In this document: piece by piece, positions 1 to 6,286 of the stretch
Layout of the letters: the number at the start of each line of letters is the position of its first letter
How positions within the stretch are numbered: position 1 is the stretch's first letter
NCBI GenBank assembly: GCA_026416655.1
Contig: JAOAES010000036.1
Span: 1 to 11,418, forward strand
DNA: 11,418 nt
Direction of reading: 5' to 3'
DNA from: Fimbriimonadales bacterium
GTDB taxonomy: Bacteria > Armatimonadota > Fimbriimonadia > Fimbriimonadales > GBS-DC
Program-made: the position numbers and the translations under genes
The notes under the pieces: generated by a model
What the model was told of the DNA's origin: nothing
Database searches by the model: none
The model's input: the letters and a program-made list of their open reading frames with translations, nothing else

Positions 1-161
1 CCTTCCAGCTGCCCCGTGACGCCCAGCACGATGTTGCACTGCTGCGAGGTGAAGATTCCCTTGCGTGCGCTGAGCTGTCCCTTCTGCGGCGTGACGCCCA
101 CCATCATTTGGAACACATTCATCGCCGCGCTGATAAACGGATTGATGTATTCTGCTTTCAC
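1..161 (-). CDS. cheX: CheX, CheY-P phosphatase (5' part only; gene runs off the left edge)
   Basis: The first 53 codons of a CheX-family protein are visible, and the rest lies beyond the left edge. The N-terminus reads KAEYINPFISAAMNVFQMM and continues to a GVTGQLEG stretch. This matches the CheX start pattern (x-x-E-[FY]-INPFxxAxxNVxxxM, later a GxTGxLxG strand). CheX dephosphorylates CheY-P in the cytoplasm through an ExxN helix motif; that part is not in the window, so activity cannot be judged here. The start is GTG at 161, supported by an AAGGAGG site at 171-177 that overlaps the cheY stop codon. It follows cheY by 14 nt, placing the phosphatase directly behind its substrate gene. The family call is fairly sure despite the short fragment. 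Confidence 0.86.
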   Translation of the reverse strand, partial: MKAEYINPFISAAMNVFQMMVGVTPQKGQLSARKGIFTSQQCNIVLGVTGQLE

Positions 162-170
162 GCCCTCTCG

Positions 171-177
171 CCTCCTT
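171..177 (-). promoter_or_regulatory. Ribosome binding site that fixes the cheX GTG start
   Basis: On the minus strand this reads AAGGAGG, nine bases before the GTG at 161. It overlaps the TAA stop of cheY (176-178), so translation of cheX is probably coupled to cheY. It is the reason for choosing GTG 161 over the later in-frame ATG. Confidence 0.75.
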
Positions 178-535
178 ATGCGACCTTCTGCACGGCTTCC
201 ATGATGCGCTCTGGCTGGAACGGCTTCACGATGAAGTCCTTCGCCCCTGCCTGTATCGCCTCTACGACAATCTGTTTCTGCCCCATCGCAGTGCACATCA
301 CGACTTTCGCGTTCGGGTCTTTCGCGCGAATGGCTTTCAACGCTTCCAGCCCGTCCATCTCGGGCATCGTGATGTCCATGAACACAAGATCTGGTTTATG
401 TTGCTCGTAGAGTTCCACTGCCTCGCGTCCATTCGAGGCTTCGGCAACGACTTCCAGCCCGTTCTGCGTGAGAATGTTTTTCAGCGTCACGCGCATAAAC
501 AGCGCGTCGTCGGTAATCATGATGCGCTTCGCCAT
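176..535 (-). CDS. cheY: CheY, chemotaxis response regulator (single receiver domain)
   Basis: This is a 119-residue stand-alone receiver domain, the normal length for CheY. The acidic pair is D9-D10, the phosphoacceptor is D54 in MDITMPEMDG, the switch Thr is T82 in CTAMGQ, and the conserved Lys is K104 in VKPF. There is no DNA-binding or other output domain, so it is expected to act by binding a motor. With pilB in the same gene string, a pilus motor target is plausible, although a flagellar switch cannot be excluded. The TAMGQ form resembles CheY of Thermotogae and Gram-positive bacteria rather than the enterobacterial form. Its ATG at 535 lies inside the end of cheR (19-nt overlap) behind an AGGAGGT site within the cheR coding sequence. 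The phosphatase genes cheX and cheC flank it in the same operon. Confidence 0.93.
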   Translation of the reverse strand: MAKRIMITDDALFMRVTLKNILTQNGLEVVAEASNGREAVELYEQHKPDLVFMDITMPEMDGLEALKAIRAKDPNAKVVMCTAMGQKQIVVEAIQAGAKDFIVKPFQPERIMEAVQKVA

Positions 536-1380
536 CGTTGAACCTCCTGTTGTGGTTTCTGGTAGAAAAACGCGCTGGGGTTCTCGAACCCGATTTGCGC
601 GTAGTTGAAGATGCGCTCAGTGTTGCCGAGGAACAGATACCCGCCCGGCTTGAGCGCGTTGTAGAACTCCCGGAAGATGCGCTCCTTCGCTTCGTCCGAG
701 AAATAGATAACGACATTCCTACATGCGATTAGGTCGAACCCTTGCGGATAGGGGTCGGAGAGCAGGTTCTGTCGTTCAAACTTGAGGTAGCGCTTGAGCG
801 CAGGGTCGGCTTCGTAGAGCGTGCGCCCGTTTTCTTGGAACGCGCGGAAGTACTTCTGCTTATACTCGGCGGGAACGTTGCGCATATCGCTCTCCGCGAA
901 CACACCGCGCCGCGCCCGCTCCAGCACTTCCTGGTCGATGTCCGTGCCGAGAATCTGATGGGAGCGGTTCGGCGCGAGTTCGTGCAGCAGAATCGCCATG
1001 CTGTATGCCTCTGCGCCGTAGGAGCTGCCTGCGCTCCAGAGCTTCAGATGCAGGCTGCGCTTCAGCAGGTCGGGCAGCACCTGCGTGCGCAGGATCTCGA
1101 ACTGCTCCGGATTGCGGAACAGTTCGGACACATTAATCGCCAGCCGGTCGATGAAGGCGCGCAGACGCCCCTCGTCCGCCGCCAGGTGATTGAAGTAGTC
1201 GGTGAACTTCTGATACCCGGCGCGCTCCATCATCGTGTAGATGCGCCGATAGGTCTGTTCAAACTTATACTGGTCGAGGTCTAACCCCGCGCGACGCTTG
1301 AGCAGTTGCTTGAACTGTTCGAAGTCGCGCAGCAGTTCGGGCGTTTTCGGCACGCTTACGCCGCCTGGAATTTGTTGCAT
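517..1380 (-). CDS. cheR: CheR, chemoreceptor glutamate methyltransferase
   Basis: CheR transfers methyl groups from S-adenosylmethionine to glutamates of chemoreceptors, opposing CheB. The 287-residue product has the helical CheR N-terminal domain (about 15-85) and then the Rossmann methyltransferase domain. Visible motifs are the NVSELFRN segment with the conserved Arg (residue 89), the SAM loop SAGSSYGAEAYS (117-127), ILGTDIDQ (143-150) with its acidic ribose-binding position, LIACRNVVIYF (217-227), and LKPGGYLFLGNTE near the C-terminus. The SAM loop departs from the common SAGCSTGEEPYS form, but the glycines and last Glu are kept. The start is ATG 1380, preceded by a G-rich GAGGGGGTG site. 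The frame is open 36 codons further up, but that extra part is basic, low in family likeness and lies inside cheB. The gene overlaps cheB by 25 nt and cheY by 19 nt, which suggests translational coupling. Confidence 0.93.
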   Translation of the reverse strand: MQQIPGGVSVPKTPELLRDFEQFKQLLKRRAGLDLDQYKFEQTYRRIYTMMERAGYQKFTDYFNHLAADEGRLRAFIDRLAINVSELFRNPEQFEILRTQVLPDLLKRSLHLKLWSAGSSYGAEAYSMAILLHELAPNRSHQILGTDIDQEVLERARRGVFAESDMRNVPAEYKQKYFRAFQENGRTLYEADPALKRYLKFERQNLLSDPYPQGFDLIACRNVVIYFSDEAKERIFREFYNALKPGGYLFLGNTERIFNYAQIGFENPSAFFYQKPQQEVQRWRSAS

Positions 1381-2423
1381 AACTCTTTCACCCCCTCTGT
1401 AATGGCTTCCGCGATTTGATGGAGCGGAACGATACGCTTGACGCACCCGGTCTGGATGGCGGCGCGTGGCATGCCGAACACGACGCAAGTGCTTTCGTCT
1501 TCGGCGATGGTGTACGCGCCTTTAGCGTGGAGGGCGCGCAGTCCCGCCGCGCCGTCGGAGCCCATTCCCGTCAGAATCGCCACGACGACAGCTCCCGTGT
1601 AGTTTTGGGCGATGGAGAGCAGGGCGATGTCGACGGCGGGGCGCACCCCATGCACGGGCGGGTCCTGCGTAAGCGTCAGCTTGCCCCCGCGCTCCACCTT
1701 GAGGTGTTTCCCGCCCTGCGCGAGGTACGCCATCCCTGGCTGGAGCGTTTCGCCTCCCTGCGCCTCGCGCACCGTGAACGCGCTGCTGCGGTCTAACCGC
1801 TCCGCCAGCGAGCGCGTGAAGCCTTCCGGCATATGTTGAATCACCAGAAACTTGGCATGTAGCCCGGCTGGCAGGCTACTCATCACGGTATGGAGCGCGC
1901 GCGGACCGCCTGTGGAGGCGCCGATGACCACCAGCGGCGCGTCCTGCGTGGGGCGTCCCACGTACGCACTGGGCTGCGGCGGCGCGAGAACCGGGCGCGG
2001 CGTCGTCGGCGCGACCGCCACCCGCGCCCGCGCGACCGCCTTCACCTTCTCGATAATCTGCGATGAGATTTTATAGATGTCCAGCGAGATAGAGCCAGAG
2101 GGCTTCGCGACGAAGTCCACCGCGCCGAGTTCAAGGCACTTCAGCGTGACTTCCGCGCCCTCGGTGGTCAGGCTGCTGAGCATCAGCACAGGCGTCGGCT
2201 GCTCCTGCATCAGTTTCTGGAGCATCGTCACGCCGTCCATGACGGGCATCTCCACATCGAGGGTAATCACATCGGGCTTGAGCTGCTTCGCCAGCTGGAG
2301 TCCTTCCTCGCCATTGCGCGCCGCGCCCACCACCTCCAGCTCGGCGTCCTGGCTCAGCAGGTCGCTAATCATCCGCCGCATGAACATCGAATCGTCCACC
2401 ACCAGCACTCGTATCTTGTTCAT
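1356..2423 (-). CDS. cheB: CheB, chemoreceptor glutamate methylesterase / response regulator
   Basis: CheB hydrolyses receptor methyl esters (and often deamidates) when its receiver domain is phosphorylated by CheA. The 355-residue product has a receiver domain (1-125) with D10-D11, phosphoacceptor D56 in LDVEMPVMDG and K107 in VAKPSG. A Pro/Ala-rich linker (about 132-162) follows, then the esterase domain (163-350). The catalytic triad is S170 in GASTGGP, H197 in IQHMPEGF and D290 in TGMGSDG. ATG 2423 is chosen because the receiver domain begins at once and a GGAGG site (2429-2433) sits six bases upstream. The open frame continues about 164 codons upstream, but this is the shadow of cheD in another frame. 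It follows cheD by 11 nt and its 3' end overlaps cheR by 25 nt. Confidence 0.95.
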   Translation of the reverse strand: MNKIRVLVVDDSMFMRRMISDLLSQDAELEVVGAARNGEEGLQLAKQLKPDVITLDVEMPVMDGVTMLQKLMQEQPTPVLMLSSLTTEGAEVTLKCLELGAVDFVAKPSGSISLDIYKISSQIIEKVKAVARARVAVAPTTPRPVLAPPQPSAYVGRPTQDAPLVVIGASTGGPRALHTVMSSLPAGLHAKFLVIQHMPEGFTRSLAERLDRSSAFTVREAQGGETLQPGMAYLAQGGKHLKVERGGKLTLTQDPPVHGVRPAVDIALLSIAQNYTGAVVVAILTGMGSDGAAGLRALHAKGAYTIAEDESTCVVFGMPRAAIQTGCVKRIVPLHQIAEAITEGVKELCNKFQAA

Positions 2424-2434
2424 GGCTCCCTCCA

Positions 2435-2953
2435 CTAAGCGGCTCTCCGAAAAATGCCCAACGCTGTGGACAAGTCCTGCTCTACGGGTGTGGCTCCCAC
2501 CGCGCGCACGCGAATCAGACCGGTCGCGACATCGAACTCGAACGAGCGTCCTGAACTGCCGCGGGTATGCTCGAACACGACGCCGATACGCAACTCGCTC
2601 AGAATCCTGTGGAGCGTCTCCACATTGCGCTCGCCGATGCGCAGCGCCTGACTGCGGTTTTGGAACAGTTCGCCCCCGCCGATAAGGATTGCCTTCAGGC
2701 GCGACGCCAGCGTTTGGGGCGTATCCAGGAGGCGCAGCAGCGCGGGCACGGCAGTCACGGCGTACTTGCCTGGCATTGTGAGCGCGTCGTGGTCGTGCGC
2801 TTCCGGCAACATCACATGCGCCAGCGCCGCCGCCTGTGTGCGCGGGTCGAACAGCAGGGTTCCCACGCAAGATCCCAGCCCGATGCATCCCAACGCCCCC
2901 GTGCTGCGCGTCCACACAATCTCGCCCATGCCTGCCAGTTTCACCTCCGCCAT
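2435..2953 (-). CDS. cheD: CheD, chemoreceptor glutamine deamidase
   Basis: CheD converts receptor glutamines to glutamates, and in CheC-containing systems it binds and stimulates CheC. The 172-residue product matches the family in length. Catalytic Cys is C29 in GLGSCVGTLLFDP and catalytic His is H46 in LAHVMLPEA. The GKYAVTAVPALL, LIGGGELF and IGERNVETLHRIL segments follow in family order. One oddity is visible: the residue six before the catalytic Cys, which I recall as a catalytic Thr in Thermotoga CheD, is Cys (C23). The usual KYADxAI stretch reads KYAVTAV. The start is ATG 2953 with an AAGGAG site (2960-2965) overlapping the cheC stop. cheC lies 11 nt upstream and cheB 11 nt downstream, so the CheC-CheD partners are adjacent. 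Family assignment is strong; activity is inferred from the Cys and His. Confidence 0.93.
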   Translation of the reverse strand: MAEVKLAGMGEIVWTRSTGALGCIGLGSCVGTLLFDPRTQAAALAHVMLPEAHDHDALTMPGKYAVTAVPALLRLLDTPQTLASRLKAILIGGGELFQNRSQALRIGERNVETLHRILSELRIGVVFEHTRGSSGRSFEFDVATGLIRVRAVGATPVEQDLSTALGIFRRAA

Positions 2954-2964
2954 CGCTCGCTCCT

Positions 2965-3573
2965 TCAGATTCCCAGCACGCCGAACAGCTTCTCCAGATT
3001 GCCCGTCTCGGGCAGATAGAGGAAGTAGCCCCGAAACTCGTGTTCGGGGGTCTTGAAAGCGGTCTCGATTGCCAGCAGTTCGCGCTGCCCGTATAACGCC
3101 TCCACGAGGATAGAACTCAGCACCGCCATCGCCATATCCGCGGCGAAGGCTGGCGGCTCCATGTGCATCGTGAAGCCGGTCATCTGGCTAATCCCCTGCA
3201 GGTAGTTGCCCAGCATAATGTTGCTGACCTCGTTGATGACCGACTGGTAGAGTTCGCTTAGGTCTTCCAGCCCTTCGGGAGCCGTCTGCACAAGGATTTG
3301 CCACAGCACGCGCGCGCTTTCCCACGGGAACAGGAACGCCGCCTCGCCCGCCCAGTCGCCGTTCACACGCGAGACCGTGCCCACCACCAGCGATTCGGGG
3401 GCGACGCAGCACAGGCTGGGCAAGGCGCCAGTGTCCATCGTCAGCACCTGCGGCGCTTCGAGGGTAAACAGCACGCCTGTCAGGTCAGACAGCGCCGTCA
3501 CCGCGCCTCCCAGCCCGATATTGCCTATCTCGCGCAGCGCGTCCGTGCGCAGCTCGTTCAGTGTGGTTGTCAT
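2965..3573 (-). CDS. cheC: CheC, CheY-P phosphatase
   Basis: CheC hydrolyses CheY-P and, when bound to CheD, links receptor deamidation to CheY-P level. The 202-residue product has the pseudo-symmetric CheC layout with two phosphatase motifs of the form [DS]xxxExxN. The first is D11-E15-N18 in DALREIGNIGLGGAV, and the second is S111-E115-N118 in SVINEVSNIMLGNYL. Both keep the Glu and Asn needed for activity, so both sites look functional. The start is ATG 3573 with an AGGTGG site (3580-3585). A 67-nt gap separates it from the upstream HDOD gene, the longest gap in this gene string. A TACAAT box lies in that gap, so cheC may begin its own transcript as well as being read from upstream. It is followed 11 nt later by its partner cheD. 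Presence with CheX gives the system two phosphatases. Confidence 0.94.
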   Translation of the reverse strand: MTTTLNELRTDALREIGNIGLGGAVTALSDLTGVLFTLEAPQVLTMDTGALPSLCCVAPESLVVGTVSRVNGDWAGEAAFLFPWESARVLWQILVQTAPEGLEDLSELYQSVINEVSNIMLGNYLQGISQMTGFTMHMEPPAFAADMAMAVLSSILVEALYGQRELLAIETAFKTPEHEFRGYFLYLPETGNLEKLFGVLGI

Positions 3574-3579
3574 GGCTTG

Positions 3580-3585
3580 CCACCT
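3580..3585 (-). promoter_or_regulatory. Ribosome binding site of cheC
   Basis: The minus strand reads AGGTGG, seven bases before the start codon at 3573. It supports the chosen start. Confidence 0.6.
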
Positions 3586-3622
3586 GCCGAAGAAGTTGTG
3601 CCATAAAACACACGCACAGGCT

Positions 3623-3628
3623 ATTGTA
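3623..3628 (-). promoter_or_regulatory. Candidate -10 box of an internal promoter before cheC
   Basis: In the 67-nt gap between the HDOD gene and cheC, the minus strand reads TACAAT, which matches five of six bases of the sigma-70 type -10 consensus. The expected start of transcription would fall about 43 nt before cheC. No good -35 box is seen at 16-18 nt spacing (the sequence there is G-rich), so this is weak and rests on one hexamer plus its place in the longest gap of the operon. Confidence 0.25.
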
Positions 3629-3640
3629 AGGATACGGGGT

Positions 3641-4492
3641 TTAACGCCCCAGCGCCGCCATGGGCGAGGACTGAATCTCCGCCTCGCAGCCTAAGTAAAG
3701 CGACTGCAACTGTTGCGGATTCAGGCGGAGCGTCTCCGTCAGCCAGCCCGGCAGATAGAACCACCAGTCGTCGGGCGCGTCGGGCTGACGCAGCGTGTGC
3801 GCCAGATGATTCGCCAAGATGACCACGCCGACCAGCCCCGTATCGTGCCAGTTGCCGGGTGACTCCGCGTGATGTTCGCCAATCGCTTCCACCAGTTTTT
3901 CGGGGAAGCCCCAATGCAGGCTGACCGCGCGCCCGACTTCGGCGTGGTCGCAGCCGAACACGCGCTGTTCCGCCTCCAGCTCAGGAACGCCCTGCGCCAT
4001 CAGGTCTTCCACCTGCTCGTAGGGCGTTTCGCCATAGCGATCCAACAGTGTTTTGCCGATGTCGTGCAGTAGTCCCGCCGTGTACGCCTCGTCGGGCGAG
4101 ACGCCATCCACCTGCGAGGCGATGAGCCGCGCGCAGAGCGCCGTGTCAATCGAGTGTCGCCACCACTTGCCCCGCCGCAGGTTCTGACGGTCGGTCTTGC
4201 CCACGAACATATCGAACACGCTCACGGTCATCGCGAGGTTGCGCACTGTCTTGAAGCCCAGCAGCACCACTGCGTCCTTCACGGAGGCGATTTTGCGCGA
4301 GAAGCCGTAGTATGCCGAGTTGACCGTGTTCAGCACGCGCGTCGACATGCCTTGATCGATGCTGATGAGCCGTTCTAAGTCCCTCACGCTGGCGTTGGGG
4401 TTGCTGGTCAGATGGATAATCTGATGCACCACCTGCGGCAGCACCGCGAGGTCTTTCACCTTCTGCACGATCGATTGCGTTTGAGCGACCAT
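3641..4492 (-). CDS. HDOD-domain signalling protein
   Basis: The 283-residue product is an HDOD protein, a relative of HD-type phosphohydrolases found in regulatory roles such as chemotaxis, pilus control and cyclic-dinucleotide signalling. The N-terminal hallmark runs from LAVLPQVVHQIIHLTSNPN (15-33) through SIDQGMSTRVLNTVNSAYYG (44-63) and AVVLLGFKTVRNLAM. Unlike many HDOD proteins, it keeps a set of likely metal ligands: H113 in WWRHS, H143-D144 in LLHDIGK, H183 in CDHAEVG and H207-H208 in EHHAES. It lacks the GYP sequence of c-di-GMP phosphodiesterases. The last 50 residues are Trp- and Leu-rich and not recognised. It starts 9 nt after the pilB stop, with a perfect AGGAGG (4498-4503) overlapping that stop, so it is almost certainly translated with pilB. 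The family is sure; substrate and partners are unknown. Confidence 0.9.
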   Translation of the reverse strand: MVAQTQSIVQKVKDLAVLPQVVHQIIHLTSNPNASVRDLERLISIDQGMSTRVLNTVNSAYYGFSRKIASVKDAVVLLGFKTVRNLAMTVSVFDMFVGKTDRQNLRRGKWWRHSIDTALCARLIASQVDGVSPDEAYTAGLLHDIGKTLLDRYGETPYEQVEDLMAQGVPELEAEQRVFGCDHAEVGRAVSLHWGFPEKLVEAIGEHHAESPGNWHDTGLVGVVILANHLAHTLRQPDAPDDWWFYLPGWLTETLRLNPQQLQSLYLGCEAEIQSSPMAALGR

Positions 4493-4497
4493 AGTAG

Positions 4498-4503
4498 CCT
4501 CCT
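4498..4503 (-). promoter_or_regulatory. Ribosome binding site of the HDOD gene, overlapping the pilB stop
   Basis: The minus strand reads AGGAGG, five bases before ATG 4492. It shares bases with the TAG stop of pilB (4502-4504), which points to coupled translation. Confidence 0.7.
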
Positions 4504-6235
4504 ATCCGCTGTAGATGACGCGCACGACTTCCTCGATGCTGGTGCGCCCGAGCAGCACTTTTTCGAGGGCGTCGTCTTTGAGCAGGCGCATGCCCTGCTC
4601 CACCGCCACCTTCTGGATGGCGTAGGCGGCGGCGTGTTTCAGAATCAAATCGCGCACGGGGTCGGACATCACGAGCAGTTCGTGGATGCCCGTGCGCCCT
4701 TTGTAGCCTGTGTTTTTGCAGTTTTCACAGCCTTTGGCGCGATAAATCGTGAGCTCGCTCACGTTCGGGGGCGGGGTAAAGCCGTAGCGGGTGAACTCCG
4801 ACTCGGTGGGCTGGTACGGCTCTTTGCAGCGCGGGCAGAGGGTGCGCACCAGTCGCTGCGCCAGCACCGCAATCAGGGCGGAGGCAATCATAAACGGCTC
4901 CACGCCCATCTCGGTCAGGCGCGGCGGCGCGCTCGATGAGTCGTTCGTGTGCAGGGTGGAGAGAACCAAGTGCCCCGTGAGCGCGGCTTCAATCGCGATG
5001 GTGGCGGTCTCGCGGTCGCGCATCTCGCCCACCATGATGATGTCGGGGTCTTGACGCAGCATCGCCCGCAGCGCGCTCGCGAAGGTCAGCCCCGCCTTCG
5101 GGTTCACCTGCACTTGATTGATGCCCGGCAGTTCGTACTCTACGGGGTCTTCCGCCGTGATGATGTTCACCAGCCCCGTGTTCAGGCGCGACAGAATCGA
5201 GTAGAGCGTCGTGGACTTACCGGAGCCTGTGGGACCTGTGACGAGGATGATGCCGTAGGAGCGGCTGATGACCTCTTCCAGTTTGCTCAGCGTGTCGGGT
5301 AGGAAGCCGAGTTTCTCCAGCCCGACGCGCACGCTGGACTTGTCCAGCACGCGCATCACGATTTTCTCTCCGTAGATGCAGGGCAGGGTAGAGACGCGAA
5401 AGTCGTACTCGCGCCCGTCGATGGTCGCGCTGATTCGGTTATCTTGGGGCACGCGCTTCTCGGCGATGTCCATGTCCGCCAGAATCTTGAATCGCGAGGT
5501 GAGCGACGCCTGCACACGCTTGGGCAGCACCATCGAGTCGATCATCACGCCGTCGATACGGTAGCGCACCTTCACGCAGTCGCGCGTGGGTTCGATATGG
5601 ATGTCGCTTGCGCCGTCGGTGATGGCTTGCGTGATAATCATGTTCGCGAGCCTCACAACGGGCGCGTCGTCGGCGATTTCGCGCAGCTCTTCCGCTGAGA
5701 GTTCCTCTTCCGCGCCTTCATGAACGAGCATCTCGCTCTCGCCGAGGTCGCGCATCAGTTCCTTGACGGTATCCGTGACGGCGGAGTCGGTGCGGTAGAG
5801 CCGTTTGAGCGCGTTGTGGATGTCCTCTTCAGTGGCGATGACGGCTTCGATTTCGTGTTTAGTGTGCTGGCGGATTTCGTCGATGGCGAAAATATCGAGC
5901 GGGTCCGCCAGCGCGACGACGAGTTTGCCGTTCTCTTTGCTGACGGCGACGGCGCGATAGCGTTTGGCGAGTTCGGGGGGCAGTAGCGAAGTCAGTTGGG
6001 GGTCCGGCGGGGTCTCCACGAGGTCGACAAACGGCACGCCCCAGTGCTGTCCCATCACGCGCACGCGATCCTTCTCGGTGATGTGTCCGAGTTGTACCAG
6101 CAGATGTTCCAGGGGGAGCGGCACGCCTTCGTGTTGTTTCTGGAGCGCTTCGTGGAGTTGGTCTTCGGTAATCAGCCCCAGTTGCAGGAACAGGTCGGCG
6201 ATGCCGACAAAGCCCGTTGCGCCTCCATACCCCAT
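4502..6235 (-). CDS. pilB: PilB/GspE-family type IV pilus assembly ATPase
   Basis: This is the cytoplasmic hexameric ATPase that drives pilus extension (PilB) or, less likely, type II secretion (GspE). The 577-residue product starts with an MshEN-type domain (about 10-75, with FLQLGLITEDQLHEALQ and GHITEKDRVRVMGQHWGVPF), a family known to bind c-di-GMP. The ATPase core has Walker A GPTGSGKST (334-342), an Asp box ITAEDPVEYE (359-368), Walker B DPDIIMVGEMRD (396-407) and a His box LTGHLVLSTLHTND (419-432). Four cysteines in two CxxC pairs (467/470 and 503/506) form the zinc site typical of this family and absent from PilT. An in-frame TAA at 6248-6250 limits the start to TTG 6241 or ATG 6235; ATG is chosen, and neither has a strong ribosome site. 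No pilC or pilT is next to it; instead HDOD and che genes follow. Confidence 0.92.
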   Translation of the reverse strand: MGYGGATGFVGIADLFLQLGLITEDQLHEALQKQHEGVPLPLEHLLVQLGHITEKDRVRVMGQHWGVPFVDLVETPPDPQLTSLLPPELAKRYRAVAVSKENGKLVVALADPLDIFAIDEIRQHTKHEIEAVIATEEDIHNALKRLYRTDSAVTDTVKELMRDLGESEMLVHEGAEEELSAEELREIADDAPVVRLANMIITQAITDGASDIHIEPTRDCVKVRYRIDGVMIDSMVLPKRVQASLTSRFKILADMDIAEKRVPQDNRISATIDGREYDFRVSTLPCIYGEKIVMRVLDKSSVRVGLEKLGFLPDTLSKLEEVISRSYGIILVTGPTGSGKSTTLYSILSRLNTGLVNIITAEDPVEYELPGINQVQVNPKAGLTFASALRAMLRQDPDIIMVGEMRDRETATIAIEAALTGHLVLSTLHTNDSSSAPPRLTEMGVEPFMIASALIAVLAQRLVRTLCPRCKEPYQPTESEFTRYGFTPPPNVSELTIYRAKGCENCKNTGYKGRTGIHELLVMSDPVRDLILKHAAAYAIQKVAVEQGMRLLKDDALEKVLLGRTSIEEVVRVIYSG

Positions 6236-6286
6236 CGTCAAGGGGGGTTATTCCATATTCAGGATGTAATTTGGACGTAGGCAGCT

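Noticed and set aside
742..1284. Plus-strand open frame of 180 codons opposite cheR
   Set aside because: Shadow of the well-conserved cheR gene, with no family likeness.
2424..2915. Upstream extension of the cheB frame by about 164 codons
   Set aside because: It lies within cheD in another frame, is Arg-rich without domain likeness, and the receiver domain with a good ribosome site starts at 2423.
3636..3650. GGGG/CCCC inverted repeat at the end of the HDOD gene, as a terminator
   Set aside because: The stem is only four base pairs and there is no T-tract.
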